From the NCBI GenBank assembly GCA_003242955.1, contig QJPH01000456.1, forward strand, positions 1 to 41,817: a DNA stretch of 41,817 nt, in the 5' to 3' direction. Positions 1 to 8,927 of this stretch are shown here, in pieces. Each line of letters begins with the position of its first letter. Positions within the stretch are counted from its first letter, which is position 1. Both the position numbers and the translations under genes were made by a program. Source of the stretch: Candidatus Methylumidiphilus alinenensis. Lineage in GTDB: Bacteria > Pseudomonadota > Gammaproteobacteria > Methylococcales > Methylococcaceae. The notes under the pieces are model-generated. The model was not told the origin of the DNA. It did no database searches and saw only the letters and a program-made list of their open reading frames with translations.

Positions 1-224
1 GCAAACAAATCGACTTTGGCTTCCAACAGTTCACCGACCAAGGCATAACCGGATAGCAGATTTTCCACGACCTCGTCGTCCATCCGATCACGGGATAAGC
101 TCAATCCCTGATGATCCCATGGGAAATCATGCTGAACCCGTCGCAATGATGCCTCGATCAATTGAAGGTTAAGGCATGGGCTTAATTGCTGCTTGTAAAC
201 TGGACTTGCCATACCCAACAGCAT
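1..224 (-). CDS. Unrecognised protein, N-terminal part, runs off left edge
   Basis: An open frame starts at the ATG at 222-224 (or at a second in-frame ATG at 210-212) and stays open to the window edge, about 74 codons. It begins 6 bases after the stop of the second pstS, so it is very probably the last gene of the phosphate operon. The visible part is mostly polar and helical, with a stretch rich in Asp, Glu and Leu around residues 40-70. There is no signal peptide, membrane segment or motif that I know. It does not look like PhoU, the usual last gene of pst operons, but too little is visible to exclude a remote relative. Confidence 0.55.
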   Translation of the reverse strand, partial: MLLGMASPVYKQQLSPCLNLQLIEASLRRVQHDFPWDHQGLSLSRDRMDDEVVENLLSGYALVGELLEAKVDLF

Positions 225-230
225 TACCGA

Positions 231-1283
231 TTATTGGATAGTCTCCAAAGCCTGACGCGATCGCAATACGATTTCATCGGGCAGAGGCATATAGCCGAGT
301 TCGCGGCTGTAACGCTGTCCTTCGACCAAACCGAATGCCACAAACTGCTTGAGTGCGGATGCCTTTTCCGGGTTCGGATAGTGTTGGTAAAGCAGCAGCC
401 AGCTTAGGGTCAGTATCGGATAGGCATCCTCGCCTTCGGGGTCGGGTATCAGCAAGCGCAGATTCTCGGGCATTTGCTGCGCATTACGGGCCAGCGCAGC
501 CACACCGGTGCGGTCGTTCGGTTCGACGAAACGCCCGGCTTTATTCTCCAAGCTGGCCATGGGTAGCCCAAGGCGTTTGGCAAAGCCGTATTCTAGATAA
601 CCAATCGTTCCTTCGCTGTTTTTAATGCGCGATGCCACGCCTTCGTTGCCGTGGGCCAGCATGGCACTGCCCCGCCAAGCGACTACCTTGCCGATGCCGG
701 GTCCACGGTCACGCCAATCTGGACTCACAGCGCCTAGATGATTGGTAAAGGCATAAGTAGTGCCGCTGCTATCCTGACGGACGACAAGGGTTATGTTCTG
801 GCTTGGTAGCTTTGCATCGGGATTTGCCGCCTGGATTCTGGCATCGTCCCACCGGGTGATTTTCCCGGCAAAAATGTCCTGATAAACAGCCCTAGTCAGT
901 TTCAACGGGCCGGATAGGCCATTGACATGATAGGCAAGCACGATGAGCCCCGCCGTCGCCGGCACCAGCCGGACCCCCTTTTTGACTTGTGCCATCTGTT
1001 CATCGCTTAGGGCCGCATCGCTCCCAGCAAAGTCCAACTCCTCCGCGATGAAACCACGGATGCCTTCACCGCTGCCCATTGCCGCGTAACTGATCTTAAC
1101 ATCAGGGTTGCGCTTGCCGAAAGCGTCGATCCAACGTTGGTAAAGCGGTGCAGGAAACGTTGCCCCGCCCCCGTGCAATTGCAAACTCCCGGCTTGGGCG
1201 ATGGTTCCCCAGGCAATGCTTGCGATGGCGATAACGAGTTGCACTAATAAGGATTGATTACCAAAACGGGTTTTATTGTTCAT
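231..1283 (-). CDS. pstS: Phosphate ABC transporter substrate-binding protein, second copy
   Basis: A PstS-type periplasmic phosphate-binding protein of 350 residues. Residues 1-31 form a signal peptide with a hydrophobic stretch and an A-Q-A-type cleavage site. The mature part starts with the family's G-G-A-T-F-P-A-P-L-Y segment, and the phosphate-loop region R-Q-D-S-S-G-T-T-Y-A-F-T is present near residue 170. It resembles the pstS at 4075-5109 along its whole length but is clearly diverged, so it is an old paralogue. A GGCGGAG ribosome site lies about 8 bases before the ATG. It follows pstB by 18 bases, giving the order pstS-C-A-B-S'. It may differ in affinity or expression; that is inference. 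Confidence 0.93.
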   Translation of the reverse strand: MNNKTRFGNQSLLVQLVIAIASIAWGTIAQAGSLQLHGGGATFPAPLYQRWIDAFGKRNPDVKISYAAMGSGEGIRGFIAEELDFAGSDAALSDEQMAQVKKGVRLVPATAGLIVLAYHVNGLSGPLKLTRAVYQDIFAGKITRWDDARIQAANPDAKLPSQNITLVVRQDSSGTTYAFTNHLGAVSPDWRDRGPGIGKVVAWRGSAMLAHGNEGVASRIKNSEGTIGYLEYGFAKRLGLPMASLENKAGRFVEPNDRTGVAALARNAQQMPENLRLLIPDPEGEDAYPILTLSWLLLYQHYPNPEKASALKQFVAFGLVEGQRYSRELGYMPLPDEIVLRSRQALETIQ

Positions 1284-1301
1284 CGGTTCGACTCCGCCAA
1301 G

Positions 1302-2129
1302 CTAACTAAACTCGCCACGGATGTATTCCTTGGTCAATTGTTGCTGTGGGTCTTCGAATATTTGCCGGGTATCCCCTAATTCCACCAAATAACCGGTGCG
1401 CCCTCCTGCCGATATATCGACTGAAAAGAAGGCAGTCTTGTCGGCAACCCGGGTCGCCTGTTGCATATTGTGAGTGACTAGGGCAATCGTGAACTTTTCT
1501 TTCAGTTCGACCATCAACTCTTCAATGCGCCGGGTGGCGATGGGGTCCAGCGCGGAACAGGGCTCGTCCATTAAAACCACCGTGGGTTCGGTGGCGATGG
1601 CCCTGGCGATGCACAACCGCTGTTGCTGTCCACCCGAAAGCGAAAGGCCGCTGGCCTTGAGTTTGTCCTTGACCTCGTCCCAAAGTGCCGCTTTCTTCAA
1701 TGCCTTTTCGACGCTCTCTTCGACATCGCCTTTGAAACGGTTTAGGCGCAACCCAAAGGCGACGTTATCGAAAATGCTCATGGCAAAGGGGTTGGGTTGC
1801 TGGAACACCATGCCGATGTAACGCCGCACCACCACGGGGTCCACAGTGCTCCCGTAGACATCTTGACCATGAAAATGGACGTTGCCTTCAAACCGGAAAC
1901 CTTGCACCAAGTCGTTCATGCGGTTCAGGCTGCGCAGGACGGTACTCTTGCCGCAGCCGGACGGGCCGATGAATCCAGTAATCTGGCCTTTTTTGATCGG
2001 CACATGGCTGTCCCTGACCGCCAGAAAATCGCCGTAATAAACCTTGTCCAGTTTGCAGTCGATGACGACTTTAGCTTGCGTGTCAGGTTTGACCTTCACA
2101 TTTCCTTGTTCGTTAACATTCGCTTTCAT
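1302..2129 (-). CDS. pstB: Phosphate ABC transporter ATP-binding protein PstB
   Basis: The cytoplasmic ATPase of the PstSCAB importer, 275 residues, close to the usual length. It shows Walker [10 protein letters not shown] near residue 56, the Q-loop in V-F-Q-Q-P-N-P-F, the ABC signature L-S-G-G-Q-Q-Q-R, Walker B V-V-L-M-D-E-P, the D-loop S-A-L-D-P and the switch histidine in L-V-T-H-N. The first 20 residues are a polar extension that many PstB proteins lack. The start is supported by GAGGAAACGATT before the ATG. It lies 59 bases after pstA and 18 bases before the second pstS in one operon. Confidence 0.96.
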   Translation of the reverse strand: MKANVNEQGNVKVKPDTQAKVVIDCKLDKVYYGDFLAVRDSHVPIKKGQITGFIGPSGCGKSTVLRSLNRMNDLVQGFRFEGNVHFHGQDVYGSTVDPVVVRRYIGMVFQQPNPFAMSIFDNVAFGLRLNRFKGDVEESVEKALKKAALWDEVKDKLKASGLSLSGGQQQRLCIARAIATEPTVVLMDEPCSALDPIATRRIEELMVELKEKFTIALVTHNMQQATRVADKTAFFSVDISAGGRTGYLVELGDTRQIFEDPQQQLTKEYIRGEFS

Positions 2130-2188
2130 AATCGTTTCCTCGAAAAATTCGATATTTTGTAATGTACATCAGTTATGTAAAATAATAA

Positions 2189-3091
2189 CTAGACTTTCTT
2201 ACGCCCTAGCACACGGGCAAGAATATTGAATAACAACACCAACATGACCAGAACCAGCGAAGCGGTCCATGCCAATTCGATCTGATTGTCATAAGGCATG
2301 CCAGAAAAATTGTAGATCAACACGGACAGCGAAGCGATGGGAGTCATCAGATCCGCTTTGCCGTTTTCGACAAACCAATAGCTGCTGAATAAGGCGGTGA
2401 AAAGCAGTGGCGCCGTCTCCCCGGCCGCACGGGCAACCGCCAGCATGACACCCGTCAAGATACCGGGCAGGGCAGTCGGCAGCACGATTTTCCAGACGAC
2501 TTGACTACGTGTGCAGCCCATTCCGTAGGCAGCATTTTTCATTGGTGCAGACACCATCCGCATGGCTTCCTCAGCCGTAAGCACCACCGTAGGCAGCATC
2601 AGCAAGGCCAAGGCAACCCCCGCCGCAGGGGCAGAGTAGGTGCCGGTCGTTAACACGACCATCGCATAAGCAAACACACCGGCCAAGATCGAAGGCAGAC
2701 CCGTCAAGGTCTTGGCGCAGAATCGCGCCGCATAGGCCACTTTGCCGTTTGGTTCCAGTTCCCCGAGAAAAATGGCGGCCATAATGCCAAAGGGGATGCT
2801 AATCAACGCACCGATCCCCACCGTCACCAGAGTTCCCACGATGGCATTGCCGAAACCCCCGCCTTCCTCGAACCCCGCCGGCGGCAGTTCGGTGAAAACC
2901 TCCAAGCTTAGCCGATGCCCACCGCGAACAATCAGCCCATAAAGCACAGAGAACAGGGGAATGCTGGCAAACATGGCGGCGATCCATGCCGCACCGCTTA
3001 ATATTGTGCTGAGCAGTGCGCGGGGTTCGACTAGTGATCGTTGTAAGTTAGGATTTTCGTTTTCCGTGAACAGGGGGTCTTGCGCACTCAT
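2189..3091 (-). CDS. pstA: Phosphate ABC transporter permease PstA
   Basis: A 300-residue inner-membrane permease with about six hydrophobic segments and the binding-protein-dependent transport signature E-E-A-M-R followed by G-x-T-x-x-Q-V near residues 190-205, which contacts PstB. Its ATG overlaps the TGA of pstC by 4 bases (ATGA), a sign of coupled translation. It pairs with PstC to form the phosphate channel. Confidence 0.95.
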   Translation of the reverse strand: MSAQDPLFTENENPNLQRSLVEPRALLSTILSGAAWIAAMFASIPLFSVLYGLIVRGGHRLSLEVFTELPPAGFEEGGGFGNAIVGTLVTVGIGALISIPFGIMAAIFLGELEPNGKVAYAARFCAKTLTGLPSILAGVFAYAMVVLTTGTYSAPAAGVALALLMLPTVVLTAEEAMRMVSAPMKNAAYGMGCTRSQVVWKIVLPTALPGILTGVMLAVARAAGETAPLLFTALFSSYWFVENGKADLMTPIASLSVLIYNFSGMPYDNQIELAWTASLVLVMLVLLFNILARVLGRKKV

Positions 3092-4059
3092 TTACCGCTC
3101 CTCATTTGTCTGGAAGATAGCGACATGATAGCCGTGCCGATCATATTCACCGCCAATGTGATCAACAGCAACACCAAAGCGGCATACATCAAAATCGGTA
3201 TTTCGCGTTCGCCCGCTTCGGGAAAGTTAAGTGCCAACAGGGCGGCGAGCGTATTGCCCGGCGAAAACAAGGACAGACTAAGTTGGTTGGAATTGCCGAC
3301 TAGCATGGCCAAAGCCATGGTTTCCCCGAGTGCCCGACCAAACCCGAGGACGAGGGCACCGAAAATACCCGCCGAGGCAGTGGGAAGTATCACCTTCAGG
3401 ATCGCCTCCCAGCGGGTCGCGCCTAGACCGAAAGCCGCCTCTTTGATGCGATAGGGTACCTGCCTTAAAGCATCCTGCGACACGGCGGCAATGGTCGGCA
3501 GGATCATGATCGCCAGCACCAAAGAGGCCGGTAACATTCCCGGCCCACTCAGGGTCGTGCTGAAAAACGGAATCCAACCAAATTCGGCATTCAGCCAGTC
3601 GGCTACAGGGCGGATGAAGGGCACTACTATAAAAATGCCCCAAAAGCCATAGACGACGCTAGGAATGGCCGCCAACAGATCGACGATGGTACGGAACACC
3701 AAGGCGAGCCGGGCCGGAAGAAAATCCTGGGTAAGGAAAATCGCCATGCTGACACCGAAAAAGCCACCGATGGCCAAAGCCAAGAACGAACTGTAAAGGG
3801 TACCCCAGATTTCTGGAAGTATTCCAAAAACCTGCTTATTGACATCCCATGTGGTTCCCGTCAGAAAACCGAGATGGTATTCCCGAATGGCAGGGATTGC
3901 TTTATAACCGATTTCCCAGAGCAGAAGCCCGACCACGCCTATGATAAACCAGGCGCAAACCATGGCTATTCCTCGGAATGAGCGATCCATCAGGTAATCG
4001 CTCTTTGAGGGGGGGCCGGAGATTTCTTCCCCGGTTAGGGCTTCTTCAAATACCTTCAT
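3088..4059 (-). CDS. pstC: Phosphate ABC transporter permease PstC
   Basis: The other inner-membrane permease, 323 residues, with a first membrane segment near residues 30-50 and a periplasmic loop before the permease core. The ATPase-contact region K-E-A-A-F-G-L-G-A-T-R-W-E near residue 210 is typical of PstC. It starts 15 bases after the stop of the first pstS and ends in a 4-base overlap with pstA. Confidence 0.95.
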   Translation of the reverse strand: MKVFEEALTGEEISGPPSKSDYLMDRSFRGIAMVCAWFIIGVVGLLLWEIGYKAIPAIREYHLGFLTGTTWDVNKQVFGILPEIWGTLYSSFLALAIGGFFGVSMAIFLTQDFLPARLALVFRTIVDLLAAIPSVVYGFWGIFIVVPFIRPVADWLNAEFGWIPFFSTTLSGPGMLPASLVLAIMILPTIAAVSQDALRQVPYRIKEAAFGLGATRWEAILKVILPTASAGIFGALVLGFGRALGETMALAMLVGNSNQLSLSLFSPGNTLAALLALNFPEAGEREIPILMYAALVLLLITLAVNMIGTAIMSLSSRQMRSGK

Positions 4060-4074
4060 GACTCGCAGATTCCA

Positions 4075-5109
4075 CTATTGAATTTTCTTGGAGGCAGCTC
4101 GCACTGCCGAAACGACATTGTCGGGGAGCGGGATATAGCCCATCTTGGCGCTAAGTTTTTGCCCCTCTGTTAGGCCATATTCTACCACGTCGCGCAGGAT
4201 TTTGGCTTTTTCGGGCGTGGCATTCTGTTGGTAGAACAGCATCCAGGTGAACGTCGCAATCGGATAGGATTTTTCGCCTTCGGGATCAAGTACCCAGGCA
4301 ATCAGGTTTTCCGGAAGTTGCGCGTTGGCCAGTGCCGCAACGCCACTCTCTGTACTCGGCATCACGAATTTTCCGGTTTTATTTTGCAACGCGGCCATCT
4401 CGACTTTAGCACCGATGGCATAAGCATATTCGATGTAGCCGATGGCACCGGGGGTTTGCTTGATCGTCGCGGTGACACCGTCGTTCTTTGGCGCGGCGAC
4501 GAATTTGTCACTGCCGGGCCAGTTCACGGTGGTTCCAGCACCGGGGCCACTCTTCCAACCGGGACTGATTGCGCTGAGATGGTTGGTAAACACAAACGTC
4601 GTGCCGCTGCTATCGGCCCTGCGCACCACAGTGATGGGCAGGTCAGGCAGTTTCATGCCTGGGTTTGCACTTTGAATGCGCGGGTCGTTCCATTTGGTGA
4701 TTTTACCCAAGAAAATGTCCGGGTAGACATCCCTAGGCAACTTCAAGCCCTTCGGGTTGCCAGACAGATTATAAGCGATCACGATTTTGCCCGCCGTCAT
4801 CGGCAATAGTACAGCGCCACCTTGGACTTTGGCGATTTCTTCGGGCTTCATCGCCGCGTCGCTGGCCGCAAAATCAACCGTACGGTTAATGAAGTCCAAC
4901 ACACCTGCGCCGCTGCCTTTGGCCTGGTAATCAATATTGGCATTTTTGTTCATCTTGCTAAAGTTCTTGAACCAAGCGGAATAGAGCGGGAACGGGAAAC
5001 TGGCCCCAGACCCTGTCAACCTCAATTTCTCATCCGCAGACGCGAGGTTGATGAAATACAAGTTGACCAAAACAAAGAGTGCTAACGACATAAAACCGAG
5101 TTTTTTCAC
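4075..5109 (-). CDS. pstS: Phosphate ABC transporter substrate-binding protein PstS
   Basis: The first gene of the phosphate operon, a 344-residue periplasmic phosphate-binding protein. Residues 1-25 are a signal peptide ending in an A-S-A cleavage site. The mature protein opens with L-T-G-S-G-A-S-F-P-F-P-L-Y and carries the phosphate-binding segments G-S-G-A-G near residue 67 and R-R-A-D-S-S-G-T-T near residue 163. A PhoB-type box sits about 74 bases upstream, consistent with induction by phosphate starvation. A diverged paralogue closes the operon. Confidence 0.96.
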   Translation of the reverse strand: MKKLGFMSLALFVLVNLYFINLASADEKLRLTGSGASFPFPLYSAWFKNFSKMNKNANIDYQAKGSGAGVLDFINRTVDFAASDAAMKPEEIAKVQGGAVLLPMTAGKIVIAYNLSGNPKGLKLPRDVYPDIFLGKITKWNDPRIQSANPGMKLPDLPITVVRRADSSGTTFVFTNHLSAISPGWKSGPGAGTTVNWPGSDKFVAAPKNDGVTATIKQTPGAIGYIEYAYAIGAKVEMAALQNKTGKFVMPSTESGVAALANAQLPENLIAWVLDPEGEKSYPIATFTWMLFYQQNATPEKAKILRDVVEYGLTEGQKLSAKMGYIPLPDNVVSAVRAASKKIQ

Positions 5110-5182
5110 TGGATGACCCCACGCTTGCGAAGATAAGGAAATTGCAGACTTACAATTATTTGCTAAAGAATAACTAAGCTAG

Positions 5183-5200
5183 ATGACAAAACGATGACCT
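5183..5200 (-). promoter_or_regulatory. Pho box upstream of pstS
   Basis: Read on the minus strand the site is AGGTCAT-CGTT-TTGTCAT: two 7-base direct repeats separated by 4 bases, matching the PhoB consensus CTGTCAT-N4-CTGTCAT at five or six of seven positions per half. It lies about 74 bases before the pstS start, a normal place for a box that replaces the -35 element. PhoB itself is not encoded in the window. Confidence 0.65.
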
Positions 5201-5316
5201 ATCCTAGCAAAACTGTTACCTTGTTTTGAACCATGCCGATGTTTTGCCTCAGTCATCGAATTGAAATAAACGGCTCATAAGCTTTGTGGGGCCAACCCAC
5301 GAATTTAAGCCTGCGT

Positions 5317-5322
5317 TATAAT
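5317..5322 (+). promoter_or_regulatory. Possible -10 element before the P-type ATPase gene
   Basis: A perfect TATAAT lies 31 bases before the first ATG of the gene at 5354. No good -35 hexamer sits 16-18 bases upstream, so this is only a candidate start of the plus-strand transcript. Confidence 0.35.
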
Positions 5323-5353
5323 GAAAATGTAGAATATTCCCGTTAAACCGTGC

Positions 5354-7396
5354 ATGTTTATGAGTAGATTAATGAAATCCTCCAATCCTTCGACCAAAGC
5401 TGGGGCATCCTTTGAAGAAATCCCGGATACGTCCGCCGGAATGGAGATCAGTCACCCGATTGATTACGCCGAACGATTTAAATACCCTGGGTTGGCGTTA
5501 GGGCTGTCCTTGGTAATTGGACCCATGGAACTGGCCGCTGGCTCCGTTCTAGTCGGTGTCGTCGTCGCACGGGCATCGCTTCCGACCTTGAAACGCACCT
5601 TGGCAAGCATCCAGACCACCGGCCGACCCTCGGTCGATCTGCTCGATACGCTATGGATACTTTTCCACACAGTGACCGGCGAACTGCTCGCGCCCGCCCT
5701 AGCCATTTGCCTTACCGAGGCCGGCAACACACTCCGCGACCTGACGGCAATGGCAGGACAGCGTCAAATGCCCGAACTGGTCCCGAACCGCCAGTATTGG
5801 ATCGAGCGAAACGGTCGCAGAAGGCTGGTGCTATTAAAGCATCTGGCCGTAGGCGACCATGTCCTGTTGGGTTCGGGCGATCTGGTCCCCGCCGACGGCA
5901 CGATGATAAGTGGACAGGGGCTGCTGGACCAAAGCGCCCTGACCGGGGCATCCGGACTGCTGTCCCGCTCGACTGGCGACAAGCTTTTTGCCACCACCGT
6001 GGTAATTAAGGGGCAGTTGGTTCTCGAAATCAAGCGGCTGGGTGGCGAAACCCGCGCATCGCGAATGGCCGAAAAAATTGCCGACAAATCGCAGCAAGAC
6101 ACGCGGGTCAGCAACCTGATGGAAGAGATGGGCAACCGGGCGGTGATACCGGCCATCGCAACGGGTGCATTTCTGTTTGCCGTCACTGGCAACGTCCACA
6201 AAGGCCTGGCACCCTTGCAACTGGATTTTGCCCAAGGCGTCGGCATCGGTGCTCCGATCCCTGTGCTCACTTCCATGCAGGTATCCACAACCAACCAAGT
6301 CCTCGTCAGGGGTGGTCACGCTTTGGAACAACTAGCGAAAGTGGATGCCGTGTTATTCGACAAGACCGGGACGTTAACCGAGCGTGGCACCGAAATCGTG
6401 GATGTCCATGTCGCAAACGGCTCGGTGTCGGTGCAAGAGATGCTCTATTGGGCCGCGTCCGCAAGCTATTACGTGCTACGCCCGTTCAGTGTTGCCTTGG
6501 TCCAACATGTCGAGCGCCAAGGGATTGTGCTGGAACCCTGTGACCCTTTGGACTATTCCGACGTAGGCGTAGTGGCGAGGGTCAAGGACAGCGAGATCAC
6601 GGTCGGCTCGATCCATTTTTTCGAAGAGCGGGGCATCGCCGTCGATGCCGAATACCATCGGATGCACAAAGGGGTCATCCTCGACCGGTCCATCCGCTAT
6701 GTGGCGAGGGACGGCGAACTGCTGGGGACGGTTTTCTATACGAATCCACTGCGGCCCGAGAGTGCCACCGCCATCAATGCCCTGCACGGACTTGGCATTG
6801 AGTGCTATCTACTAACCGGGGACAACAGCAAGGCGGCAAACGCCGTGGCCTACAAACTTAATATCAAACCCGGCAATACTTACGCTGAGGCATCCTCCAA
6901 AAGAAAGGCCGAGTTGGTCAACAAAATACGCAGCCAACACCAATCGGTCGCCTATATCGGTGACGGGACCAACGACTTGCCGGCCATGGCGAGTTCAGAT
7001 GTTGCCATATCTTTCCGCCATGCCAGCGACCTGGCCAGGGAGTCCGCCGATGTGGTTCTGCTTGATGACAGTCTTCTTGGTTTGCCTTATGGAATTACGA
7101 TGGCCCGACGGGCTATGCGCATAGTCCATCAGAATATTGTCATCGTCACGGTGGCAAACGTGGCCGTGGTGGCGGGTGGTATTTTCCTCGACCTAAGCCC
7201 GCTGGTGTCGGTCATGGTGAACAACGGCTCGACCCTGTTGGCCGGGCTGAATGGGTTGCGTCCGCTACAAGACGCTCAACGGCAAGACCCCGAAATCGAA
7301 AACGCCATGAATCGTGATGACAAGGGATTGTTAGGGATACCCTGGCGCAAGCGCAAACGTGACGGAGTGGGGCAGCTACTGACAGGGCGTGGGTAG
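5354..7396 (+). CDS. Atypical P-type ATPase with altered catalytic motifs (ATPase A)
   Basis: A 680-residue P-type ATPase of P1B-like layout without an N-terminal metal-binding domain. The phosphorylation motif D-K-T-G-T-L-T (Asp336), the T-G-D-N motif and the hinge G-D-G-T-N-D (536-541) are intact, so phosphorylation looks possible. Three other key positions are not normal. The actuator motif T-G-E reads T-G-A (197-199), removing the glutamate needed for dephosphorylation. The metal-site C-P-C/C-P-x of the membrane helix reads A-P-I-P (300-303). The nucleotide-domain H-P pair reads R-P (376-377). The ion is therefore unknown and turnover may be impaired, unless another subunit supplies the lost function. 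Three in-frame ATGs (5354, 5360, 5372) compete as starts, none with a strong ribosome site. The stop overlaps the GTG of the next gene. Confidence 0.85.
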   Translation: MFMSRLMKSSNPSTKAGASFEEIPDTSAGMEISHPIDYAERFKYPGLALGLSLVIGPMELAAGSVLVGVVVARASLPTLKRTLASIQTTGRPSVDLLDTLWILFHTVTGELLAPALAICLTEAGNTLRDLTAMAGQRQMPELVPNRQYWIERNGRRRLVLLKHLAVGDHVLLGSGDLVPADGTMISGQGLLDQSALTGASGLLSRSTGDKLFATTVVIKGQLVLEIKRLGGETRASRMAEKIADKSQQDTRVSNLMEEMGNRAVIPAIATGAFLFAVTGNVHKGLAPLQLDFAQGVGIGAPIPVLTSMQVSTTNQVLVRGGHALEQLAKVDAVLFDKTGTLTERGTEIVDVHVANGSVSVQEMLYWAASASYYVLRPFSVALVQHVERQGIVLEPCDPLDYSDVGVVARVKDSEITVGSIHFFEERGIAVDAEYHRMHKGVILDRSIRYVARDGELLGTVFYTNPLRPESATAINALHGLGIECYLLTGDNSKAANAVAYKLNIKPGNTYAEASSKRKAELVNKIRSQHQSVAYIGDGTNDLPAMASSDVAISFRHASDLARESADVVLLDDSLLGLPYGITMARRAMRIVHQNIVIVTVANVAVVAGGIFLDLSPLVSVMVNNGSTLLAGLNGLRPLQDAQRQDPEIENAMNRDDKGLLGIPWRKRKRDGVGQLLTGRG

Positions 7397-8820
7397 TGAA
7401 TTCCATCCGTGTGCTGTTTCCATGCATTTTTGCCCTAGAAATCATTTTGGCGGTCAGCCTGACGGCTGCAATTGGCTACACCAGCCAGATGAAGGAGGCC
7501 CGCGAGACCGCCGCAGATTTTTTGGCGTTGATTGGGGGCATGATCGAAGACCAGCTAGATAGGCATTTGACAGCTCCAGCAAGCCTAGTGCGGAATTACG
7601 CCAAGGAAGTGCGGAAACGCCCCGATCTGCATTTCGACGACCTCCTCAAGCCGACGCTGGTTCGCAATATGATTGACTCCTTCCAAACACAAATCCATGT
7701 TTCGCGGGGGATGAATCTGAATTTCGCCAATCCCGCCGGCCAGAACCTTATGCTGGACCGGCGGGGCTACAGCAAGCCTGTCGTAAAACTTTCCGATTTT
7801 GGCAAGGGTGGGGTAATATCGTGGTATCCATTCGACACCTTCGGCAATGGCAAGGAACCACAAGAAACCCTGCGTGTCGATTACGATCCCCGCAAGCAGC
7901 CGTATTACATCGCTGCCGTCACCGAGCAGCAACCGATTGTCTCGTCGGTTTATTTCAGTCCGTTGGTAAAGGGCGAGCCAGTCGTCACGGTGGCGGAACC
8001 CGTGTATGATGCACGAGGGCGGTTGAGGGTCGTGGTTTCCTCCGACATTGATTTGCGGCTTATCAGCATCTATCTGCAGGGATTGCGCCTGCCAGACGGC
8101 ACCGTCGTCGTCATGTTCGATTCCGACGGATACTTGATTGCCAGTTCTCTCCGGCAGCCGGTGACCCCTAACGGCCAAGCAATAAAAAGGAGTTTGCCGT
8201 CGATTCTCGAAAACCAGAATCCCACGATCCGATCCATGGCCGAGTCCATGCGAAAACAGTTTGGGTCGTTTTACCTCCCCGAATCCAAGCAGTTTCAGTT
8301 TGACGATGGGGAAGGCCGGCATTTTGCCTATGCGACTCCGCTGGCTGAAAAATTCGGGCTGAACTGGAAATTCGCCGTGGTGATCCCGGAAACTGTCTTG
8401 ATCGACAATTTGCTTCAAGGCATTCGCTCGACGTTGTGGGTTTCCCTAGTGCTACTGATAATCGCCATTGCCGTCGGGTTGTTGACTGCTGCCTGGATGA
8501 TAAACCCCATCTTAACGATGGGTGCCGTCGCTTCGGCTGTAGAAAAGAACGAAATGACCGAGCCGCCCCTGCCAGCCAGTCAGTTGCGAAGGGACACGCA
8601 CCGACGCAATGAGTTCGGACAATTGGCACAGGTGTTTTTGCGGATGATCAACGAAATAAAATCCCGCCAGAGTTTGCTTGAGGCGCAATTAGAACAGCTT
8701 CGGGTCGAAATCGACCATGAACATACGCATGCCCAAGTTCGGCAGATTTCCTCCACCGAATTCTTTCGTAACCTGAAATCCAAGGCACGCAGGCTTCGTG
8801 AAGAGCGGGGGACCACTTAG
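7396..8820 (+). CDS. Membrane Cache-domain sensor without output domain
   Basis: A 474-residue protein with an N-terminal membrane segment (about residues 7-28), a large extracytoplasmic region (about 30-345) with the double-Cache pattern (D-Y-D-P-R-K-Q-P-Y-Y near residue 156, then V-V-S-S-D-I-D near residue 214), a second membrane segment (about 348-372), a HAMP-like stretch and a C-terminal coiled coil with a short conserved-looking end. There is no kinase, methyl-accepting, GGDEF or cyclase domain. The GTG start overlaps the TAG stop of the P-type ATPase by one base, so the two are translationally coupled and probably work together. It may sense a small ligand and pass the signal to a partner; that is inference. 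Confidence 0.8.
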   Translation: MNSIRVLFPCIFALEIILAVSLTAAIGYTSQMKEARETAADFLALIGGMIEDQLDRHLTAPASLVRNYAKEVRKRPDLHFDDLLKPTLVRNMIDSFQTQIHVSRGMNLNFANPAGQNLMLDRRGYSKPVVKLSDFGKGGVISWYPFDTFGNGKEPQETLRVDYDPRKQPYYIAAVTEQQPIVSSVYFSPLVKGEPVVTVAEPVYDARGRLRVVVSSDIDLRLISIYLQGLRLPDGTVVVMFDSDGYLIASSLRQPVTPNGQAIKRSLPSILENQNPTIRSMAESMRKQFGSFYLPESKQFQFDDGEGRHFAYATPLAEKFGLNWKFAVVIPETVLIDNLLQGIRSTLWVSLVLLIIAIAVGLLTAAWMINPILTMGAVASAVEKNEMTEPPLPASQLRRDTHRRNEFGQLAQVFLRMINEIKSRQSLLEAQLEQLRVEIDHEHTHAQVRQISSTEFFRNLKSKARRLREERGTT

Positions 8821-8927
8821 GCGATTTCCAATAATGAATCCACTAAAAACATTGTCCACGAAAAACACGCAAGGCACGAACAAGGCATGCTTTTGTTTGG
8901 CTGGTTCCCAAGTTCCATATCTCATCG

